From the NCBI RefSeq assembly GCF_963678635.1, contig NC_087070.1, positions 8,282,539-8,346,538 on the forward strand: a DNA stretch of 64,000 bases, given 5' to 3'. Below, one piece after another: positions 46,101-58,301 of this stretch. A program made the position numbers and the translations under genes. This DNA is from Symsagittifera roscoffensis. Its lineage: Eukaryota; Xenacoelomorpha; Acoela; Convolutidae. Each line of letters starts with the position of its first letter. Within the stretch, counting starts at the first letter, position 1. The notes below the pieces were generated by a model that had not been told where the DNA came from, ran no database searches, and worked only from the letters and a program-made list of their open reading frames with translations.

Positions 46101-49100
46101 ATTAATCTTGATTCAATTACTTCAGCTAAGTTGGAAATTGCCACAAATTGCCATAGGCAAGTAGAGCTGAAATCTATTTTGTATCTTATTTCAAGTAGAT
46201 TTATTAATTTTTATTTCAAGTTGAATTTAAGAGCTCACGTGACGGGCACATCTTAATAGGACAAAGTTAACTGTAATTACTACAAATATACTGGAAGTAT
46301 AAAAAGATGAAAAAAAAACAGAAACAATAAAAAAAAATCATCATACAGATTTACAATTTCAACCACAAGAAAAAACAAGGCACCTTTAATTCACAGGAAG
46401 TTCACGGATTTGCATAAATGAACATAAGAAAATGAGTTAAAAGTAAGACCAAATTTTTCAGATGTCAGGGAATATTGAGACTTCAGGATAAGGGAAATCA
46501 GCGAGGCATGAAATCCCTCCCATTTCTTATTATCACACTGCAAACAACAAGTCGTGGGAGTTCTAATGTGTACTTCTTAGTCTACTAATTTATGTTCCCT
46601 GCTGTCCCATTGATCAGCACGATAGCTCCATAAATTCTGATACATTTTAAATTGTAGCGTGGCTAGTAAAAAAAAGGGAATGATTCCTAATATTCAGTGG
46701 GTGTAGAAACTTGAGTCATTTAAAAAGGTATTGAAGAACTTAAAAAAATAATTGCCATACAAACAAAACATTTTTGGACACAAGAATTCAGCTTCGGAGA
46801 ATCAATGACTTCACATAAGCTCAATAAGTTCAGTTGCATTAACTTAAATGTGCTTACTTTGTTATAATATTCATGAAACGTGTCCACAAAAAAGTTGCAA
46901 TAGACCTTAGGGTTCTCTGATAATGAGATACTTATTATAGTCTGCTCCCTCCTGAAATCTCTGTTCAACCGTGTTAAACCAAAAAGATTCAATTCAAGGA
47001 ATTCAAACATGATCAAACACCAATATGAAGAACTACAAAGAAAAACAGAAGGAAATTGGGAAAGAAAATACACTTTCAGAATTTCCAAATTTAGAGAAAC
47101 CGCAAAACCTAAACATAACTAAAGGAGAGAAGCGGCTTTCAATTAGAGCGAATACCAACATAACATGGATTATAATTTTACCCTCGTTCACGCGAACTTA
47201 TTCCCTATTTGAACCAGTTCAATTCTTTTTCAACAGCCAGATCTTTTTTAAGTCAATATATATTTTTACTTCACTGAATAGAAAAACAATTGGTATATTT
47301 CATAACGGGGTGACGCAGCACATGGAACATGAAAGAAAAATGAAACTGAGCCATTACTAGAATTAAATCTACCACATAACACCAACACTGTTTACCATTT
47401 CAGGGGATTGTTTTTCAAGGCATGGGATTTATCATAATCAAAACCTCAACACACGCTGTTAAACAATTAAAAGAAGGAAAAGACGTCTGTCAACAACAAA
47501 AATCCGGAAACAAAACAAGTTCACTTCATAATTATATTTCGTGTTTTCTAACCGATGTTTGTTTATAAATTAAGCTAGCATGAGTAGAGTCGTCGACCTA
47601 AACTACATTTGTAAAACAAGTTTTAACAGCTAACTTGGTATGATATTCAAGTTCATTGCTCCCAAATAGTAAACTAAGCTTTCAAAATGGCTCACAGCGA
47701 AAAGCTGTCATTTTGTGTTTGGTAAGATTTTAGTTTGAGAATGTGAAAAAATAGCAATGTGAAATGAAGATGGTTTGACGTGACGTGAATAACTTCTTGA
47801 ATTTTCTCGCACTGATAACATTTTGAAAAGCAATCTGCTCTTCAATAGAAACATTTTTCCACTACTTAGTTTCAATCCGTCATTTGTCTTTAAACATGCG
47901 ACCGTTAAACAAGCTGTAACGAACTGTTATTTTTATGAAAAAATTGAAGTTTTTTCATAAAAATCATAGGTACCGTTGAAAATCGATTCATAATTGTATA
48001 AGCACGTGATCTTGCGTCATTTTTTTTTTGGAAAATCGGCGTATTTTGCTTCAAATTCAAGAGCATGAATGAAAAAAGTCAACTAAGTTGGGCTTGATTT
48101 GACACAAGTCAAATGTCAGATGGGTTCAAAGTTAAACCCAATATTTTGACACATTTCATCGACCCAACATCATGTTGGCAAAGTTTCTTATGATGACTTC
48201 TTATTAGAACAGCCAAATCTAAAAGAATATATCATTTGACACCAACTAGCCAAAACTAAGGCTATTTTGAGGGCACAAGGTTCGATTAAAGTCATAGACA
48301 AATATGGCATCAAATCTTTATGGCATAAGACTTCGAGATCAATTGAAGGTGACACGTTAAAGATAGGAATGAAAAACTAATAGCAAAGAACAACTCCTTC
48401 AAGCTAATCGATGCACAAGTGAAAGACTAACAGCACACAAGACTTAGAAGAACTGTTTGAAGCTTTGAAGTGTTTTGAACTTGACCACAAAGTCAAAAGG
48501 TCTTTTTGAAGAAACTGTTCAAGATTGATTCGATTCTCAAGAACGAAGAATGATGCAACCTTACGATAACTACGTTCCATAGATATGAAAAACATATCTA
48601 ACGTTTAACGCCAAAAAAAACAACTTCCCAGAACCGTGATAGTTAAAACTAAAAGTTTAAACCCGTCTCGCCAGATTCCGTTTCGTAATCTTTGGTTTGA
48701 AATAATTGAGCTGAACCTAATTGAACGAAACTGAACCTAAAAGCCAAAATGATGAATGGCAATTTTCTGAGTAATTTGAGCGGCCGTGACCGAGTAGGTA
48801 AGGCGCTCGTCTCTTTAAACAAGAGGTGGGCTTGAATTGAATCCCACTTAGGTCATGGTCGGAGGGTTCCCAATGCCATCATCCTCCTGAAGGTTGAAAC
48901 GGCTACAGCGACATGGATGACACCCCTCCCCCACGGTTGGTCCTGCACTGAGCAAGACCGGGGTCTAATGAAACAAACACCCCTCCCCCAGGCCTGCAGT
49001 GGGTCGGGGTCAAGTAATAATAATAAAAAAAAAACTGATTACTAACCCCTGAGAATTTGGTAGAGGAACACTTTGACGTGGTCCAGCGAGAGGGGCTGGG

Positions 49101-52100
49101 GGGAGACTATGATCTTGTGCAGGTCACTTTGCATTAGCTCGCAGATGAGGTAGATTTCTTGGAACAGAGATATGTTGTGGGGAGGTTGCAGGATGTCCAA
49201 CGACTTCAACACCTGAAACATTACATCACCAACTTCCACTCAAATTCTACAAATTTTACAAATCCAAAAAACCACTTACCTTGTCTGTTGCCGTTGAAAG
49301 TGCATCCATCAAAGCATCCCCGTGAATTGATTCAATTTTACTATATCTTTCTTTATTTAGGGCAATTTTATGTTAAGAAACTGCGTTGGTTTCGCCTTTT
49401 AAGGTTCAACCATAGGAAAATAAAAAAATAATCTAAGCTTTGCATTTATTTTGCGCTCTAAATCAACTTCTGCTCAATCTTATTAACGATACATACTAAT
49501 GGTCTAATAGCTTTTTAAAAACTTTCAAAATAGTTTTGTGTCGTGTTATTTTGAGGGTATCTCACATTTTCGTGTCGGTAGTGGAATAGCATCTTGAGTT
49601 CCCTGAAGACCCTTTTGGCAGCGATGACATTGGAGAACACGTTGGGCAACTTCTTCAGTGCCACCCGCTTCCCGTCCCGCGGGTCAGTCACGGCCCTAAA
49701 AAACACACACTCGATATTCACACACTCTAGAACTCGATCAAGTTTTTCGTGACCTTAAATATTTTCGCTGTTCCATAAAGGAGTTTGCCTTCCTTCTAAC
49801 AGAGTAAGTGAATTGAACTTAAAAAATAAATCGAAAGTCAAACCGCAAAAAAATATATTTGAGCCTGAACAATTTCTAAGAACTTTTCCTGAAAAAAAAT
49901 AAATAACGGATATAAATAACAATCACTTCGTTCTTTTAAAAGTAAACACAACACACACTCAATATTCAGACGAAACCAGTGATTCATATTGCGTAATCAA
50001 GATATTTATTGCATAACAACAGTATCTATCTAAAGTAGACTAGTCCTAAAAAATACAGCTTATCTTTCAAATCCCACCGGTATTAGACTGTTTCCTTTAA
50101 GAATGGCTGAATAATTTTGTTTTCGACCAAGAAGTAAAACTGATTTTGACGTCAGCAAAAAAACAGTAATTTATAAACCACCAAAAATTCAACCATGAAG
50201 ACAAAAATCACTTTTAGGTCACGCCTTGATGTTTTGGCTCAACATGGTGTATTTTGGACTTAATAATTGACAGATATCTTAAATTTTAAACTTTCCTAAA
50301 AAATTCCTTATTTGGTAAGAAATTGGTTCATATACTTGACTGACTTGAGAAAGCAACCTCTTAGACTTTCAACAGTTCAACTTAGTTTAGTGAGTCTGCT
50401 ACCATTACTTTCTGGTTCACCTAAGAAAATGTTTACCTCGAATCGGAGAGCAAGCAAACCACAGAAACTGTCGTTCTAGACGGCGACCTAAATTAGTCAT
50501 CACGCGCTGCATGAACGCCATCTGAGCGCAAATTTTATAAATAAATACTACTATTTTGCATGCTGAGATGTTAATAATAACATACGAATACGAAGTGAAT
50601 ACACCACTAGGATCTTACTTTATAGAAAGCAAAGTTCACAAACAAAAGTTAGCCAACAACCAAGGGGGTCCAAATTTTCGACACTTGACTTGATATACCC
50701 ACGAAATATATTAAACTTCAGCATCAACCGAACATGATGAATAAGTTTCCCCTTCTAAGATTGCGACCGTATATGCTTTTATAAACGCAATGTTGACAGC
50801 GTTTTGCAATGTCCATCAATCAACAAATACTAATGATATCATCACGCCACAAGTGCTTTTTGATCAGCTTTTCATGGGTAATTTGATTTTTTGTTTTCTT
50901 TCTCTCGAAGATAATGAGAAAATTTAGTTTAATAGGTAAACAAAACAATGCAATATGTGGTGTCTTTCTCTTCGCGTATATCTCTTAGATTTGACCTATA
51001 TCAGCACCAAGGACCAATGTCATATGTAAGACGAAAAATGCTTTGAATCAACCTCTCCCCTCCCCCAACCCCAAAAAATCGATCATCTTAAGGAAACAAC
51101 CTCAAGTATAGATAGCCTAAAGTCGTACAAAATTAGCAGCTTTATTGAAAAAAAAGTATTGGAAAAACAATAATTTAGGGAATTCACAGCATTCAATGCA
51201 AACCAACATATACATTATGAAAATCAATTTTAATTGTGCGTTTCTTCGAAATGCATATTTATACAGAATTAATTTTCAAAAATAATACGCGGCCAGGGGG
51301 ACATTCTACGGTGAAATCTTTTTCTTGGTTTAAAATTGATCCAACTAAAAATAACGACAGCTGGTTGCTGTGCAAGTAACTCACAATGTTTAGACTACAC
51401 TAATTTAGTAAAATTTTTCAAATCAGTTTTTAGTTTAAATATCCTGTCAATTATATTTTGATAAAGTCCATTGAATTAAATGAAATAAGGCAAGATTGAG
51501 TGGCAATAATAGCTAAAATAACGTTGAAATAAAAACCGAAATTAATTTGGAAGCCAGATTCCTCTATTCAATTGTCTAATTGAGTCTGAAAATACCCTTT
51601 GAAATCAGAATCACAACTAATTTGGCTTTAACATGATACCATACTTGACACCCTACGAGCTTTCCTTAAAAATTAACTGCAAAAAATAAGAAACGGAATC
51701 TACGCCGTATTTGCTTTCTACTCATCGAAAGTGGTCAAAACCCTAAAGTTTTTCGTACTATATAAAAGTCTTTAAAAGTTCCGACTGCCTTTTAACGTGT
51801 CAGAAGTAAATCTTATCCCCCGGACGCAATAACAACGCCAAAATGATAATTTTTGCGTCTATTAACACAATATATGGATCAATTGGTTTGCCTCAATGCA
51901 ACTTAAAACAATGTGTCTACTATTCTACTACTTAAAGCTGTTTTCGACAATGAACTGCTCAAGAATGACACACAACCGCTTTTGAAATGCATCAACAAAA
52001 AAGAGAAAAGTTTCAACAATTCTTGTTTTTCAATATTATTGGACATCCACTAAGCGCCCAAAGTTTATGAACAATCAAACAACTAGTATAAAGCTCATGA

Positions 52101-55100
52101 AATTAGGGACCTTTTCAACAATCGTGACATTTTGTGAAAACTTTCTGACTTGAAATCCTTAATTTGAAATCCCATCTCATTTCAAAAAATTCTAGGCCGG
52201 ATTAATTAACTGCATACGCTACACGTTGATAGAAAATTTGAGTTTTTGCGTTACTTAATAACCCTAATAAAAAGTGCAAAAAAATAGTGAATAAATAGAG
52301 TAAAATCGAAACAAGTATCAGGTATCCAAAGTTAGTAAGAGCAGTAACCCGAGTATAACTGCACATTTTAACAAAACTTAATAAAATTCAGCAAAAAGCA
52401 GCCATAGAGGCGAGACGGCAGAGATTTTTGGTGACTAACGGGGACCAGCTACCGAGAGCTTCAGCGGATAGAGGAATGAAAGTGACACCTACCTCATTGC
52501 AGGCTGAGGAATGCTTGGCAATCTTTTGGTCCTCTGAAATTTCAGATGCTTAACCGACAGAAGTTCCAGCATGGGAGAGGGTGGCAGGCTACAGGGAACT
52601 TGGAACGGTGAAGTCCAGAGCCGCGGAACGACCACGAGACAAGAAAGGTAAGAAAAGGTCATCTGGACGAGAACGAGATTCTATGAGATGGGCTTTCACA
52701 AGGACTGAAGAAAAGGCGGCTTTGGAGGCAAGGTTTTAAATAGTGTCGCGTAAACGGTCGCGGTGAAGGATGCGCTCACCATCGGAAGAACAGGCGAGGG
52801 CGTGGTCGCCGAAGACATCCAAGCTCTTGGAGCACTTACGACATGAGAAATGTTCGCTTAACAGAGGTATGCCTAGTCGGAAATACAAGACGACTCTGAA
52901 CTCAGCGGTAGACAAGGAGAGACCGAGGGCCTTCAAAGGGACAGCTGAAAGCCAGTCGCCACTATTGGCCAGAGAGCAGGACAACAACCTGGCCTTTACC
53001 TGTTCCGTGGTAGCCGAAGCGAGACACTCACGCCAGCTGGCGCCATTGACGATGTCGGTGAGCTTGGTTTGAGCTTTAGCTTTAAGGGCGAAAGAACTCG
53101 GGACAGACTGAATAGTTGGTTCGTGGCCTTGAAGGGCGGAGCACAGTAAAAATGATTTTTAAAACAAAAACATGATTGGTTTATTTTAAAATATTCCGAA
53201 TTTTGAAGCAAAAGATATATATATGAAAAACACTTTTAATTTTGAGAAATTTTCATGATTTTTACTCAAAAATTAACCAAATTAGAAAAACTGGATCACT
53301 AAGTGATAAGTGATCTTTTTATTCCACTGGAAAACTTGAAAACTAAAACTCATTTTCAAAAAAAAAGAATCAATACACGTATTTTGGCACTATTCGAACT
53401 TTCGTTATTATAGAGCAAAATTTGCCTTCCTTGTAGCAAATGGATTTTAATTGAACTCCTTTTGCCTTCCTTGTAGCAAATGGATTTTAATTGAACTCCT
53501 TTTGCCTTCCTTGTAGCAAATGGATTTTAATTGAACAAATGGAAAAAAATCAGAAAAGAAAGCGCAAAATCTCAAATTAGCAAGAACAACTTTTCAGGCT
53601 TTTTGCTCATTTTGCTCATTAACACGTAAATAATTAGCCTTAAGGAGCAACTACAACCATGTTTGAACAAAAATTACCATGTTTGAACAAAAATTAACAA
53701 CGATTTAAAGAGATCGAGATTCTTTAGTAGAGACCATAGGGGAGATTGTTAAGTGGATCACTATTTTCGTACAGAATGCAAAATAACTTCGCTTCGCACA
53801 ACGAGCTGAGAACTGATATTGGCGGATTCTTCTTTTGCACTGATTTTTTTTTCAATTCTTACCGAGAAATCTAAGCAGTTGCATTTGAGCACATCAGAAG
53901 TGTTACATGCGAACACCAATTTATGCCTTTCAAAGAAATTCTTTTTATGATATGTTCAATCACTAGACAAATGGGGCTACTTTGAATTGCTTTTTTTCTC
54001 TGATGTCTGCAATTAGAAAGAAGAACATCAGTTGCAATTATTTTTTTTTGTTTCGGAACAGTAGCCAATTTTTGTTGAAAAAATCTCAATCTGAAGGTAT
54101 TGAATTAGAAAGAAAACATGAAAGTGTTAAATTCGATTTGTAGACGTTCCCAAATATTGGGACTAAAAATAGCCTCTTCAGCCTAGGTTTTATCAAGCAA
54201 GCAATACAACTCTAAGAAAAGATAAAAAAGAGGATATCTTATCTTTCAAAGTCACGTAATGAAGTTCGCATTTAAATTTTGGTAATGCAAACAAAAGCAA
54301 ATGCTTTGTGTCATTTCCTGTCATATTTTAAATTTTATGTCAATACCAACAGTTGCAGACAAAAAGCAGTACTCATTTTAAACAAAAAATTCTACTGTTT
54401 TTTCAATATTTTCTTCATTTAAGACATATTTTTCAAATAAATAATGGCGTTAGAGGAAAAATGGACAATGACTCATATTCATTTATCTGATGGAAGAAAA
54501 AAATGTTCATCATCTTTGTCAAATTGAACGCCGATGCTTTTTAACAACCTCTTTTATATAGCGGTAACGTATTAAAAATTGCATTTTTGAGGACACTGAA
54601 AACACGGAAAAGAGTGTATTGATTTAGTAGCTTTGTGAGAGTAGAGAGCTAGAGTTATAACGGCGATTTTTTTTATTCCGAGGTGCCTGGTTTTCCAGAG
54701 GACGAAAAAAGCAAAAAAGAGAAGACTTGATTTCACTGCATGTGTTCAGGTTGAATTGTGGGATGAGCTAAGATAAAATGAGCCTCCCACTCTTATTGAA
54801 TGTCAAGTTTATCAGTTTTAATTTGTTTTTTTTAGTGATTGTCATCAGTTCGCGAGGTCAGAAAACTGTTTTATCAATCGCATTTCATGATACTAAGGGC
54901 TGGCCAAAGATGCTCACAAAACGACAGCAGCAGTAAATATATATCACAATATTTTAACATCAACCAAAGATGTCGACAAGTTCTGAAGATAATTAACCTT
55001 GTATCATACGGCATACGGCAAAAGAATCATAAAAGCTGAAAAAGACACTGATGATATCAGGGCGAACCTTAATTTTGCGATTGTTCTAAAAAACATGTAC

Positions 55101-58100
55101 TAAATACTGAACTGTTTCTTTTCGAATTCTTTCCATAATATAAGAAGCAGTGGTATATTTTCAGTCAGGCAACTCATTATTTGAGCCAATTAGGCTGACT
55201 TAAATCGATTTGAGCTCTTTTGAGTGAAGATTAATTAGTCGCCAACGCAAATCAGTACCGAAGCGAATTAATATCCCAAATAGGCCATTTTCATAACGCC
55301 CTTGCCGATTTGTAATCTTGACGAAAAAGTGATAGGTGAAATATCCCTTTCTACCTAAGTTCAGGGCATAAACACAGCCAAACACAGTTGAAAAAAGTCA
55401 ATGAACGCAGGAAACAGAGAAAACTGCCTTGTTTTGAAAAAACTTCAGTTTTACAATTTCGAAGTAAAAAAAATAGATGGCTTTACAGCTCTTTCAATTT
55501 CATAAACGACAAAACTTTTTTAAAAATCTTTAAAAAAACGGAAAAAAGAGGCTGAGGCTACTAAGTCGGAAAAAAATATAAATTAATAAACTAGATCTAC
55601 AAACCTAGCCAACAGACCGTTTAAAATGAGTCAGCCAATGCACGAAAAACAAAAAATTTGCTTGGAAACGAGTCAGTCAAGGAAGAAAAAATTGACTTGT
55701 TTTTTGGAACAACTTCAACTTTAGAATTTCAAAAATTATGTGTATGGCCACAAAGCTTTATGAATTTCAAGATGAATTTCTAATTGACACTTTTTGGATG
55801 AATTTAACTATATTTGGTAAAACTGAATCCATAGGTATAGTTTGATTCCGCTGAGAAATCTGAAAACTACAATCCAATTTCTCAATTAGAAGTCGATGAC
55901 GTTTTTCGTGACCTTTAGACCTTTGCTGTTCGCTGGTGGAGTTTGCCTTCCTTTTATCAAAAGAAATGAACTGATCTTTAAAAGAAATCAAAATTCAAAC
56001 CGCAAAAAAAAATCAATTTTGAGAGTGAAAAAACTTTCAGACTGTTGCTGAAAAAATATATCATCACGACACAGCTACGTTCATCGGCTCTTAGAAATGT
56101 TCACAAAAACGGTTATTTTACAATTGCAATTGATCTGAATTGGTTGAGAGCTGCAAGTTGCTCCTCTTTCAGTTTTGTATATTCTGCCGGGACCAGACGT
56201 GTATGGGATGAAGCAAATGGAATTAAAATTTGAAGCTCTAGAAAAGCACAATTTTAAACACCGAGGTTTTTAGATATTTTTCAAAAAAACGGAAACTATA
56301 TATTAAATTGTCAATCTTGCTTTCGGCGTTTAATTGACTAGTTATAGATCACAATCGCCTAGCGATACTATTATCAGCTGAAACGAAAATATACGGCTTC
56401 AAAACTATTATTTTTCTAAATAATTATAAAAAGATTTCTGAAAAATCAATGTATTTTAAATATACGTCAATTTTAGATCCATTTCAGTGTTTTACAACTA
56501 CTTCAAGATACTCTAGAGGTGATATAAATGGTACGAAAATGTTTTTGATTTTCAAACTAAAATTTTATACAATTTTTCCCAGCATCTTATGCTATTTATA
56601 GTATCACTTCGAATAGCTGTATTTCATCAGTCCATGATTATCTAGAATTGTGAAATCTAACTTAAGACTTACGTCTCCCTGGCACTTCATAGTTTTTGAA
56701 AATACGGATATTTCTTTTAAAAAATTGAATGTATTCGAATGTTTTAGTTTTTTCTATTTGTTTTTATTTTCCACGCATTTTCTACTTGTTTTTATTTTGG
56801 TTCAATTTCGAGCTAATAAGGTGAGTCTGGCTTACAAAAGCTTAGTTTAAGCTCAATTTAAGCCGTAGAAACTTAAATTAACTCCAGTAAATTTAGTTTT
56901 TGGAGTTTTTAGCACCAAATTTGGAATCAAAAACTTCCTGCAAAAAAATTTGAAAAATTTTTTAACGATTTTTTTCGTTTTTCTTGTTATTTTTCTCCAA
57001 AAAACCGTTTTCCAATTACCCTTTTTTAGTATGAATGTCGAATAAGCCTAAGTTCTAATTTTTCGTTCAGATTTTTTTAACACACCACGCAGAAAAAACG
57101 ACACTAAATTGAAAAAATATATATAATTTTGGATTCTTTAAGACTATGGTCGGAACATTCTGTTCTACTTGCACAAAAACCGGCTATCCTAGTTTTGTCC
57201 CCATTTGCTAATTTTTGTTCGTATGGGCTTTTCCACTTGGCCCTTACCTTGAAACGTATTTTTGCGTGGTCAATGTAAGGAAATTATGCATGGTGAACAA
57301 ACTAACTATTGTGAACACATTTGTTCTTCATACATTATTTCGTAACGTCACGCGTTCAGCCATAATAACACGTAAAAACAAATAAGAGAAGGAAAAACTT
57401 GAAATGTAGAGAAGTCAAACGAGCCTTCGTATGCTTGCGATTTCCGATCAAAAAATGTTCGAAGTAATCAAAATTCAAAATTTTCCCAAAACATCAGTTG
57501 AGCTTTTTCCTACAAAAAGAGATAAGAAGATTCTTTGCTTCAATAAAATGGTAGAAGAATTAACTGGGGTTCAAATCTAGTTACTAGCACTCACCACACT
57601 ACTCCGAAAGCACCATATCCAATGGGTCTGTCTGCTTGCACCTCCTCCCCATTGTTGTTGTTTGTGACTCCCCCATTATTGTTACTTCCCACCTGCCCAC
57701 CGCCCACTAAACCCCCCTTGTTGCACTTGTCCTTGGGACTGGGCGGCGAGGGGGGCACCAATGCGCCATTCACGTGATGGTGATTCTGATGATGATGGTG
57801 GTGGGGGTGGGTGGGGTTTATGTGATGTCCCCCCGTTGTTGTTCCGTTGTGGTGATGATGATGTACTGTACTTAGGATGTGATTGTGATAGGGCGCTATG
57901 TGGTGTGGGGCAACATTAGGTATCATTTGGGTTTCCATATTTTTGCTGCTGTTTTTCGTATATCTCATGTTTTCAACGAGACCTAATCGGTCAGCGGCCG
58001 AAGCAGGCGAGATACAGCACGAGTCGCGACCTATGTCTTCGGCTTGGCTGAAATTGCACCTTGTGAAATAGTCTTTCGGGTCAAGTCGAAGCAGTTTCCT

Positions 58101-58301
58101 GGCTTGTGGGCTCAAAAACGCGTCGTAGAAGGAATTTTGAGCTTTCAGAGACAGCAAAATCTGGGCTATTTGGTCCTCGGAAACGCACAAAGGAGTCGGG
58201 AACGTCGGCAGCGTTGTTGTCAGTGTGTGGTTGGAAGGATGAGGTAACGCTGTGGGTTCTGCCGTCGTGTGGGTTTCTATTCTGAACAAGCAGGATTCCA
58301 T
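33965..58301 (-). CDS. NLK: Nemo-like kinase (NLK), right copy, 7 exons, 613 aa
   Basis: Complement of join 33965-34107, 36160-36457, 41780-42008, 44010-44178, 47 exon 3 at 49047-49212, 49566-49695, 57595-58301 (seven coding segments; exon 3 is 49047-49212). Exon lengths equal those of the left copy, all splice sites GT-AG, frame open throughout, all catalytic motifs present. Two residues differ: Pro20 for Ala and Asn83 for Ser, both in the non-kinase N-terminus; other exon differences noticed are synonymous. This is therefore an intact coding copy, not a pseudogene. Function as for the left copy. Whether it is the other allele or a true paralogue depends on whether the inverted arrangement is real; I favour allele. 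Confidence 0.96.
34108..36159 (-). other. NLK intron 6, right copy (2.05 kb)
   Basis: One base longer than its left counterpart. Same 29-30 bp tandem repeat (35901-36006) and twin hairpins near 34420-34470. Confidence 0.9.
35901..36006 (-). repeat. 29-30 bp tandem repeat, right arm
   Basis: Four units with core GAGCGAATCATAGGCAC on the plus strand; counterpart of 25335-25440, with two or three substitutions. Confidence 0.9.
36160..36457 (-). CDS. NLK: NLK exon 6, right copy
   Basis: Protein identical to left exon 6, including [12 protein letters not shown]. The intron just upstream differs visibly from the left copy. Confidence 0.97.
37787..38242 (-). repeat. Interspersed repeat copy E, right arm
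   Basis: Counterpart of 23110-23570, with the same disrupted hairpin; copy E2 follows at about 38265-38500. Confidence 0.75.
40838..41305 (-). repeat. Interspersed repeat copy D, right arm
   Basis: Counterpart of 20065-20519. A short stretch with GCGAATTTAAACGAAAAAAA is duplicated in tandem here (40916-40960) and single on the left. Confidence 0.75.
41780..42008 (-). CDS. NLK: NLK exon 5, right copy
   Basis: Protein identical to left exon 5; phase-0 donor GTATGT preserved. Confidence 0.97.
42009..44009 (-). other. NLK intron 4, right copy (2.0 kb)
   Basis: 22 bp longer than the left one; carries the degenerate tandem repeat and copies C2 and C. Confidence 0.9.
43045..43844 (-). repeat. Interspersed repeat copies C2 and C, right arm
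   Basis: Counterparts of 18000-18334 and 17549-17991 in the same head-to-tail order relative to NLK. Confidence 0.75.
44010..44178 (-). CDS. NLK: NLK exon 4, right copy
   Basis: Identical protein, with HRD, DFG and the unusual T-L-E activation loop (Leu encoded by TTA instead of CTA). Other differences are silent. Confidence 0.97.
44179..49046 (-). other. NLK intron 3, right copy (4.9 kb)
   Basis: 11 bp longer than the left one; carries the SINE, the 15-bp hairpin (47932-47967) and a G-run near 45065-45082 longer than the left C-run. Confidence 0.9.
48779..49034 (+). mobile_element. tRNA-derived SINE, right arm
   Basis: Allelic or paralogous copy of the SINE at 12366-12623. Head reads GCGGCCGTGACCGAGTAGGT; G-to-A changes in the box-A-like region relative to the left copy. 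A-rich tail AATAATAATAAAAAAAAAA ends 11-12 nt from the exon 3 donor. Confidence 0.8.
49047..49212 (-). CDS. NLK: NLK exon 3, right copy
   Basis: Protein identical to left exon 3; the same weak GGG|GTTAGT donor, again 11-12 nt from the SINE tail. Confidence 0.97.
49213..49565 (-). other. NLK intron 2, right copy (353 bp)
   Basis: 20 bp longer than the left one. The internal donor-like site is a full AAG|GTAAGT here, but the CAG upstream of it is CAA, so no decoy exon is possible at that acceptor. Confidence 0.9.
49566..49695 (-). CDS. NLK: NLK exon 2, right copy
   Basis: Protein identical to the left exon 2 (VALKK lysine and alpha-C Glu). Acceptor follows GTGTGTGTTTTTTAG: shorter GT run and longer T run than the left copy. 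Confidence 0.97.
49725..49900 (-). repeat. Interspersed repeat copy B, right arm
   Basis: Same truncation point beside exon 2 as in the left arm, so truncation predates separation of the arms. Confidence 0.75.
52388..53158 (-). pseudogene. Retroelement ORF remnant, right arm
   Basis: Counterpart of 8245-9015 with only about one or two base differences noticed and the same three stops, so insertion and inactivation came before the arms separated. Confidence 0.75.
53423..53537 (-). repeat. 40-bp tandem repeat, right arm
   Basis: Same unit and same 2.9-unit length as 7867-7981. Confidence 0.9.
55375..56092 (-). repeat. Interspersed repeat copy A, right arm
   Basis: Counterpart of 5407-6055 with several indels; contains an extra insertion of tail-like sequence around 55640-55740, making it longer than the left copy. 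Confidence 0.65.
57595..58301 (-). CDS. NLK: NLK exon 1, right copy
   Basis: Same 707 nt as exon 1 on the left, with A20P and S83N. The His-rich, Pro/Gly and Asn tracts keep the same lengths, unusual for slippage-prone repeats in diverged paralogues and more typical of alleles. The 5' flank conserves the donor-like CAG|GTAAGT. Confidence 0.96.

Larger units (their letters stand above)
49696..57594 (-). other. NLK intron 1, right copy (7.9 kb)
   Basis: 75 bp longer than the left one; carries repeat copies A and B, the 40-bp tandem array and the retroelement remnant. Confidence 0.9.

Noticed and set aside
33965-58301. Right NLK copy as a pseudogene or antisense gene
   Set aside because: All exons, splice sites and catalytic residues are intact with almost only silent changes; it is an intact coding copy.
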